A DNA stretch of 64,000 nt, from the NCBI GenBank assembly GCA_905221605.1, contig CAJNDS010002140.1, positions 452,001-516,000 of the forward strand. Reading direction: 5' to 3'. A model generated the notes under the pieces. The model was not told the origin of the DNA, did no database searches, and worked only from the letters and a program-made list of their open reading frames with translations. Origin of the DNA: Symbiodinium natans. Its lineage: Eukaryota; Sar; Dinophyceae; Suessiales; Symbiodiniaceae. Of this stretch, positions 41,801-50,800 are shown one piece after another; positions within the stretch are counted from its first letter, which is position 1; each line of letters begins with the position of its first letter. The translations under genes and the position numbers were made by a program.

Positions 41801-44800
41801 TGACAAATCGCAAGCAGTGTTCCCCCTTGGTTTTTTGGAAAACCGAATTTCCAAAATGACAAATCGCAAGTAAGTGTTCGGAAAACTGAGCTCCCACAAG
41901 GACAAATCGCAAGCAGTGTCCCCCTTCAGTTTTTGGAAAACGGAGCTCCCAAAATGACAAATCGCAAGCTGTGTCCCCCCTTAAGTTTTTGAAAAACTGA
42001 GCTCCCAAAATGACAAATCGCAAGCAATGCCCCCCTTAAGTTTTTGGAAAATGGAGCTCCCAAAATGATAAATCGCCAGCAGTGTCCCCTTTAAGTTTTT
42101 GGACAACTGAGCTCCTAAAATGATGAATCGCAAGCAGTGTCCACCCTAAAGTTTTTGGAAACCTGAGGTCCCAAAATGACAAGTCGCAAGCAGTGTACCC
42201 CTGCTTTTGGAAAACGGAGCTCCCAAAATGTCAAATCGCCAGCAGTGTCCCCCGTAAGTTTTTGAAAAACGGAGCTCCCAAAATGACAAATCGCAAGCAG
42301 TGTCCCCTTTAAGTTTTTGGAACACTGAGCTCCCACATTCTACATATTCAAGGTTAGATAGTTTAGATAGTTTAGGTGGTTTCGGGCCTTTCTACCCTGT
42401 CCCCCTGGCCGCCTGGCGCCCCTCCGCCCCCCGGTGGCTTAAATAGGGTTTATTTGGAAGCTAGGGCTCGGGTTTTGCCCGTGGCAAAGAGAAGATGGTA
42501 CTCGTCTTCGTCTTTCCTCTCTTTCTTGTCTTTCTTCTCTCTTGTTCGTTTGCCTTTGAAATAAAAAACCAAAGGAAGAACAATGAAAATGAAAGGAACT
42601 CGCTTTCTTTTCCGTTTGGGAACAATGGAAAGAACCGAGGAGATAGGGCAAGAGGAGGGATACGCTGAAGCATGGACAGGGGCCACGTTACTTTCCCCAA
42701 CCATTGAAAAAGCATAAGAAAAGAAAAGGGCCTCCATTTCCCTGTGTTTTTGTCTTTTCTTGTGTTTTTTTGTCGGTGAAGAGAAGGGAGAAGGGAGAAG
42801 GAGGAGGATAAATAGACAGGATTGATTCTTAACAGGAAGAGCAAAGACAAGAATAGAAGAGAGATTAATAAAGGAGAAGGAAAGACAAAACAAGGCACAG
42901 AGAAGATGGAACTTATCGATCCTCTCTCCCTTATCTCTCCCTTCCCTCTTCCTTGTCGAAATAAGGAAAACAAAAAGGAAGAAGTATGAACAAAGGAGAA
43001 GGGCAAGAAAAGGAACAGAAGAGATAGGCCGAAAAGTGGGATATGATGAAGTACGGCAAGGTCCACGTGCAAGGAGTCACCAGCTTTATCATTCAAGTTC
43101 CTTTCCTGCTTTTAATCAGTTAAAAGGTAATAGATGGAGAGAAGGGAAAAAGAAGTGAGAGAGGAGAGGTCACAAGGATGCCTTTTTTCTGGAAGCGTAC
43201 AGCAAGCGCCTGCTTCCATCGCGCGTAGAGTGAGATAGAGAGACTGAGAGACTGAAAGACTGAGAATGAGTGAGTGAGAGATAGAGGTAGGGACAGGGAA
43301 AGAAAAGAAAGAGCGAAAGAAAGATAGATAGCGACAGGGATAGAGACAGAGAGAGACATTGTTGTTTTTTGTTTCGGGGGCGTCCTTTTTTTCTGGCTTG
43401 AAGATGCAGAAAACGTTCCAAAGGGACACCCGTTCCATCGCCCATGGCCAAGAGAAGATGGTACTTGTCTTCATCTTTCCTCTCCTGTCTTTGTTCTCTC
43501 TTGTTCGTTTCCCTTTAAAATTAAAAGCCAAAGAAAGAACCATGAAAATGAAAGGAACTCGCTTTCTTTTTCCGTTTGGGAACAACGAAAAGAACCGAAG
43601 AGATACGGCGAGAGGAGGGATATGCTGAAGCATGGAGGAGGGCCACGGGCAAGCAGCCAACCCCGCTCACTTTCCCCAACCATTGAAAAAGTATGAGAAT
43701 GGAAAAAGGGCCTCCGTCCCCCTCTTACTTTAATTTCTATTGTGTTTTTGCTGTTGAAGAGAAGGGAGAGAGAAGGAGGAAGAGCAAAGACAAGAATAGA
43801 AGAGAGATTAATAAAGGAGAAGGAAAGACAAAACAAGGCACAGAGAAGATGGAACTTATCGATCCTCTCTCCCTTATCTCTCCCTTCCCTCTTCCTTGTC
43901 GAAATAAGGAAAACAAAAAGGAAGAAGTATGAACAAAGGAGAAGGGTAAGGAAAGGAACAGAAGAGATAGGCCGAGAAGTGGGATATGATGAAGTACGGC
44001 AAGGTCCACGTGCAAGGAGTCACCAGCTTTATCATTCAAGTTCCTTTCCTGCTTTTAATCAGTTAAAAGGTAATAGATGGAGAGAAGGGAAAAAGAAGTG
44101 AGAGAGGAGAGATCACAAGGATGCCTTTTTTCTGGAAGCGTACTGCAAGGAATAGAAGAAACAGGAAGCAAGGAGAGGGACGGACTAAACAAGGCGCAAA
44201 GAAGGTGGCATTCCTCTAGACCCATCATCTCTCCCCTGTCCCTTTGAATGAGAAGGTGCGTCCTTTTTTCTCGCTTGAAGATGCAAAAAACGATCCAAAG
44301 GGACACCCGTTCCTTACCCATGGCAAAGAGAAGATGGTACTTGTCTTCATCTTTCCTCTCTTGTCTTTGTTCTCTCTTGTTCGTTTCCCTTCAAAATAAA
44401 AAGCCAAAGCTAGAACAATGAAAATGAAAGGAACTCGTTTTCTGTTTCCGTTTGGGAACAATGAAAAGAACCGAAGAGATAGGGCGAGAGGAGGGATATG
44501 CTGAAGCATGGAGAGGTGCCACGGGCAAGCAGCCAACCCAGCCACTTTCCCCAACCATTGAAAAAGTATGAGAATGGAAAAGGGCCTCCATATGCCCCTC
44601 TTATTTTCTTTTCTTGTGTTTTTTCCGTCAAACAAAAAGGAGGAGGAGAGATAGACAGGATTGCATTTTTAACAGGAAGAGCAAAGACAATAATAGAAGA
44701 GAGATTAATAAAGGAGGAAAGACAAAACAAGGCACAGAGAAGATGGGACTCTTCTTTATCGATCCTCTTTCCCTTATCTCTCCCTTCCCTTTTTCCTTTC

Positions 44801-47800
44801 GAAATAAGGACAACAAAAAGGATGAATTGTGAAAACAGGAGAAGGGTAAGGTTGGTACTGTTGAACCGCCTTGTTTTAGAGGAAACAGGGCGGCTCAACA
44901 GTACCAAACTTTCAGAGACATTCTCTAAGAACATTTGGTACTGGTGAACCGCCTTGTTTTAAAGGAAAAAGGGCATAATTTAATTCGTAGTAATCTCCAG
45001 ATTTACCCCTAATTGAATTGGTTTAAACAATTTAACTAATTTAATTTATTTAAAGAATTTACTCCCACAGAACTAAATTATTTACATTGTTTTTCACGTA
45101 TTCGGATTAAATTAATTTAGATAATGTAATTCTGTGGAATTAAATTATTTAAATACATTAAATTGTAGTAGAGGTAAATCTAGAGACCTGCAAATGCCAC
45201 ACAAAACGGAAGAGGGTAGGAACAACTTTGCGGGTCGACATTTGCCGGGATCCCCTTGGCGCCCTGCGAAAGTCCTGCAAATACCACACAAAACGGAAGA
45301 GGGTAGGTGCAACCTTTACAGGTCGAAATTTGCCGGGATCCCTTTGGCGCCCTGCCAAAGTCCTGCAAATACCACACAAAACGGAAGAGGGTAGGAACAA
45401 CTTTGCGGGTTGAGATTTGCCGGGATCCCCTTGGCGCCCTGCGAAAGTCCTGCAAATACCACACAAAAAGGAAGAGGGCAGGAACAACCTTTACAGGTCG
45501 AAATTTGCCGGGATCCCCTTGGCGCCCTGCGAAAGTCCTGCAAATACCACACAAAACGGAAGAGGGTAGGAACAACTTTGCGGGTCGAAATTTGCGGGAT
45601 CCCCTTGGCGCCCTGTCAAAGTCCTGCAAATACCACGCAAAACGGAAGAGGGTAGGAACAACCTTTACGGGTCGAAATTTGCCGGGATCCCCTTGGCGCC
45701 CTGCCAAAGTCCTGCAAATACTACACAAAAAGGAAGAGGCTAGGAACCACCTTTACAGGTCGAAATTTGCCAGGATCCCCTTGGCGCCATGTCAAAAGTC
45801 CTGCAAATACCACACAATACGGAAGAGGGTAGGAACAACTTTGCGGGTCGAAATTTGCCGGGAGCCCCTTGGCGCCCTGCGAAAGTCCTGCAAATAACAC
45901 ACAAAACGGAAGAGGGTAAGAACAACTTTGCATGTCGAAATTTGCCGGGGTTCCCTTGGCGCCCTGCCAAAGTCCTGCAAATACCACACAAAACGGAAGA
46001 GGGTAGGAACAACTTTGCAGGTCGAAATTTGCCGGGATCCCCTTGGCGCCCTGCCAAAGTCCTGCAAATACCACATAAAAACGGAAGAGGGTAGGAACAA
46101 CTTTGCGGGTTGAAATTTGCCGGGATCCCCTTGGCGCCCTGCGAAACTCCTGCAAATACCACACAAAACGACAGAGGGTAGGAACAACTTTGCATGTCGA
46201 AATTTGCCGGGATCCCCTTGGCGCCCTGCCAAAGTCCTGCAAATACCACACAAGAAGGAAGAGGGCAGGAACAACCTTCACAGGTCGAAATTTGCCGGGA
46301 TCCCTTTGGCGCCCTGCGAAAGTCCTGCAAATACCACACAAAACGGAAGAGGGTAGGAACAACTTTGCGGGTTGAAATTTGCCGGGATCCCCTTGGCGCC
46401 CTGCGAAACTCCTGCAAATACCACACAAAACGACAGAGGGTAGGAACAACTTTGCATGTCGAAATTTGCCGGGATCCCCTTGGCGCCCTGCCAAAGTCCT
46501 GCAAATACCACACAAGAAGGAAGAGGGCAGGAACAACCTTCACAGGTCGAAATTTGCCGGGATCCCCTTGGCGCCCTGCGAAAGTCCTGCAAATACCACA
46601 CAAAACGGAAGAGGGTAGGAACAACTTTGCGGGTTGAAATTTGCCAGGATCCCCTTGGCGCCCTGTCAAAGTCCTGCAAATACCACACAATACGGAAGAG
46701 GGTAGGAACAACTTTGCCGGTCGAAATTAGCCGGGATCCCCTTGGCGCCCTGCGAAAGTCCTGCAAATACCACGCAAAACGACAGAGGGTAGGAACAACT
46801 TTGCATGTCGAAATTTGCCGGGATCCCCTTGGCGCCCTGCCAAAGTCCTGCAAATACCACACAAAACGGAAGAGGGTAGGAACAACTTTGCGGGTTGAGA
46901 TTTGCCGGGAGCCCCTTGGCGCCCTGCCAAAGTCCTGCAAATACCACACAAAACGGAAGAGGGTAGGAACAACCTTTACAGGTCGAAATTTGCCGGGATC
47001 CCTTTGGCGCCCTGCCAAAGTCCTGCAAATACTACACAAAAAGGAAGAGGCTAGGAACCACCTTTACAGGTCGAAATTTGCCAGGATCCCCTTGGCGCCA
47101 TGTCAAAAGTCCTGCAAATACCACACAATACGGAAGAGGGTAGGAACAACTTTGCGGGTTGAGATTTGCCGGGAGCCCCTTGGCGCCCTGCCAAAGTCTC
47201 GCAAATACCACACAAAACGGAAGAGGGTAGGAACAACTTTGCATGTCGAAATTTGCCGGGATCCCCTTGGCGCCCTGCCAAAGTCCTCCAAATAACACAC
47301 AAAACGGATGAGGGTAGGAACAACTTTGCAGGTCGAAATTTGCCGGGATCCCCTTGGCGCCCTGCCAAAGTCCTGCAAATACCACATAAAAACGGAAGAC
47401 GGTAGGAACAACTTTGCGGGTTGAAATTTGCCGGGATCCCCTTGGCGCCCTGCGAAACTCCTGCAAATACCACACAAAACGACAGAGGGTAGGAACAACT
47501 TTGCATGTCGAAATTTGCCGGGATCCCCTTGGCGCCCTGCCAAAGTCCTGCAAATACCACACAAAACGGAAGAGGGTAGGGACAACTTTTACAGGTCGAA
47601 ATTTGACGGGGTCCCCTTGGCGCCCTTCCAAAGTCCTCCAAATACCACACAAAACGGAAGAGGGTAGGAACAACTTTGCGGTCGAAATTTGCCGGGATCC
47701 CCTTGGCGCCCTGCAAAAAGTCCTGTAAATACCACACAAAACGGAAGAGGGTAGGAACAACTTTGCAGGTCGAAATTTGCCGGGATCCCCTTGGCGCCCT

Positions 47801-50800
47801 GCCAAAGTCCTGCGAATACCACACAAAACGGAAGAGGGTAGGAACAACTTTGCGGGTCGAAATTTGCCGGGATCCCCTTGGCGCCCTGCAAAAAGTCCTG
47901 TAAATACCACATACCACACAAAACGGAAGAGGGTAGGAACAACTTTGCGGGTTGAGATTTGCCGGGAGCCCCTTGGCGCCCTGCCAAAGTCTTGAAATGC
48001 CACACAAAACGGAAGAGGGTAGGAGCATTGTAAAGTCCCTCTTAGGGTTTAGGGTTCAGGGTTTAGGGTTTAGGGTTTATGGTTCAGACCCTAAATCCGA
48101 ACCTCTACGCGTCCTCAAAGCCCGACTCCTCAAGTCAAAGCTAAGCCATTTAAACCGCTAAATCCGGAGACGCTTAAATACCCCCCAAACCGACCCCAAA
48201 CCCTAAACCCCAAATCCTAAATCCCTAAACCCCAAACCCTCTAAACCCCAAACCCTAAACCCAAACCCCAAACCCTAAACTCTTAAACCGCAAACCCCTT
48301 AACCCTCAGCCAAACCCACAAACCCTCAACCCTGAGCTACCCTAAACCCCAAATCCTAAACCCCTAAACCCCCAAACCCCCAAACCCTAACCCTAAACCC
48401 CAAACCCTACCCCTAAGCCCCAAACCCTCAACCCTAAACCCAAAACCCCAAACCCTAAACCCTAGACTAGGTAAGGAACAAGGGGTAAGGATTAAGGAAT
48501 AGGGAATAGAGAATAGGGAATAGAGAATAAGGAATAAGGAATAAGGAATATTGAATAAGGAATAAGGAATAAGGAATACAGACCAAGATCCTCACCAAGG
48601 CCACGGGTCAAATAATACATAAAGGGTTCTCTTACAAGCAGTGTACCCCTTAAGTTTTGGAAAACAAAGCTCCCAAACTGACAAATCGCAAGCAGTGTCC
48701 CCCGCAAATTTTCGAAAAACTGAGCTCCCAGAATGACAAATCGCAAGCAGTGTCCCCCTCTAAGTTTTTGGAAAACCGAGCTCCCAAAATGACAAATCGC
48801 AAGCAGTGTCCCCCTTAAGTTTTTGAAAAACTGAGCTCCCAAAATCACAAATCGCAAGCAGTGTGCCCCCTTAAGTTGTTGGAAAACTGCGCTCCCAAAA
48901 TGACATATCGCAAGCATTGTTACCCCTGAAGTTTTGGAAAACAGGGCTTCCAAAATGACAAATCGCAAGCAGAGTCCCCTTTAAGTGTTTGGAAAGCTGA
49001 GCTCCCAAGATGAGAAGTCGCACGCATTGTCCCCCTTAAGCTTTTGGAAAACTAAGCTCCCAAAATGACAAATCGCAAGCAGTGTCCCCCGTAAGTTTTT
49101 TTGGAAAACTGCGCTTCCAAAATGACAAATCGCAAGCAGTGTCCCCCTTAAGCTTTTGGAAAACTAAGCTCCCAAAATGACAAATCGCAAGCAGTGTCCC
49201 CCTTAAGTTTTTTGGAAAACTGCGCTCCCGAAATGACAAATCGCAAGCAGTGTCCCCCATAAGCTTTTGGAAAACTGAGCTCCCAAAATGACAAATCGCA
49301 AGCAGTGTCCCCCGTAAGTTTTTTGGAAAACTGCGCTCCCAAAATGTCAAATCGCAAGCAGTGTCCCCCTTAAGTTTTTTGGAAAACTGCGCTCCCGAAA
49401 TGACAAATCGCAAGCAGTGTCCCCCATAAGCTTTTGGAAAACTGAGCTCCCAAAATGACAAATCGCAAGCAGTGTCCCCCGTAAGTTTTTTGGAAAACTG
49501 CGCTCCCAAAATGACATATCGCAAGCAGTGTCCCCCTTAAGCTTTTGGAAAACTCAGCTCCAAAAATGACAAATCGCAAGCAGTGTCCCCCGTAAGTTTT
49601 TTTGGAAAACTGCGCTTCCAAAATGACAAATCGCAAGCAGTGTCCCCCTTAAGCTTTTGGAAAACTAAGCTCCCAAAATGACAAATCGCAAGCAGTGTCC
49701 CCCTTAAGTTTTTTGGAAAACTGCGCTCCCGAAATGACAAATCGCAAGCAGTGTCCCCCATAAGCTTTTGGAAAACTGAGCTCCCAAAATGACAAATCGC
49801 AAGCAGTGTCCCCCGTAAGTTTTTTGGAAAACTGCGCTCCCAAAATGACAAATCGCAAGCAGTGTCCCCCTTAAGTTTTTTGGAAAACTGCGCTCCCGAA
49901 ATGACAATCGCAAGCAGTGTCCCCCTTAAGCTTTTGGAAAACTGAGCTCCCAAAATGACAAATCGCAAGCAGTGTCCCCCTTCAGTTTTTGGAAAACTGA
50001 GCTCCCAAAATGACAAGTCGCAAGCAGTGTCCCCCTGTAAGTTTTTGGAAAACCGATTCAGGGAGGACTGCTCAGCTAGGGGTTAGATAGTTTAGATAGT
50101 TTAGATAGTTCAGGGGCTTCCTGAACTATCTAAACTATCTAAACTATCTAACCTCTGGCTGGGGACGACCCAGAGGGAATTGAAACTTTCTAAACTTTCT
50201 AAACTATCTAAACTATCTAAACTATCTAACCTCCTTTTTGCTCAAAATCGAGGTTAGATAGTTTAGATAGTTTTTGGGGCTCGTCTAAACTATCTAAACT
50301 ATCTAAACTATCTAAACTATCTAACATCCTTTTCTCCCAAAATCGAGGTTAGATAGTTTAGATAGTTTAGATAGTTTAGATAGTTTAGATAGTTTAGATA
50401 GTTTAGATAGTTTAGATAGTTTAGATAGTTTAGATAGTTTAAAAAGTTTCAAACCTCCTGGGGGCCTCCCCGGAAAGAGGTTAGATAGTTTAGATAGTTT
50501 AGATAGTTCAGGGGCTTCCTGAACTATCTAAACTATCTAAACTATCTAACCTCTGGCTGGGGACGACCCAGAGGGAATTGAAACTTTCTAAACTATCTAA
50601 ACTATCTAAACTATCTAAACTATCTAAACTATCTAACCTCCTTTTTTCTCAAAATCGAGGTTAGATAGTTTAGATAGTTTAGGGGCTCGTCTAAACTATC
50701 TAAACTATTTAAACTATCTAAACTATCTAACCTCCTTTTCTCCCAAAATCGAGGTTTGATAGTTTAGATAGTTTAGATAGTTTAGAAAGTTTCAAACCTC

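Noticed and set aside
38890-44947. Several 60-219-aa ORFs over the purine/pyrimidine-biased blocks
   Set aside because: They repeat with the duplicated blocks and have biased composition (Lys/Glu/Arg or Ser/Leu/Phe) on both strands.
45228-48028. ORFs of 160-325 aa on both strands (for example 45740-46711 and 47051-48028 minus, 46456-47295 plus)
   Set aside because: They follow an 87-bp tandem satellite whose period is a multiple of three, so frames stay open in both directions. There is no start context, domain or splice signal.
45186-48028. CRISPR-like array
   Set aside because: Units are contiguous 87-bp tandem repeats without unique spacers, and the window is clearly eukaryotic.
48492-50016. 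150-160-aa minus ORFs with repeating CDLSFWELSFPK
   Set aside because: A translation of the 55-bp satellite; the frame shifts between units.
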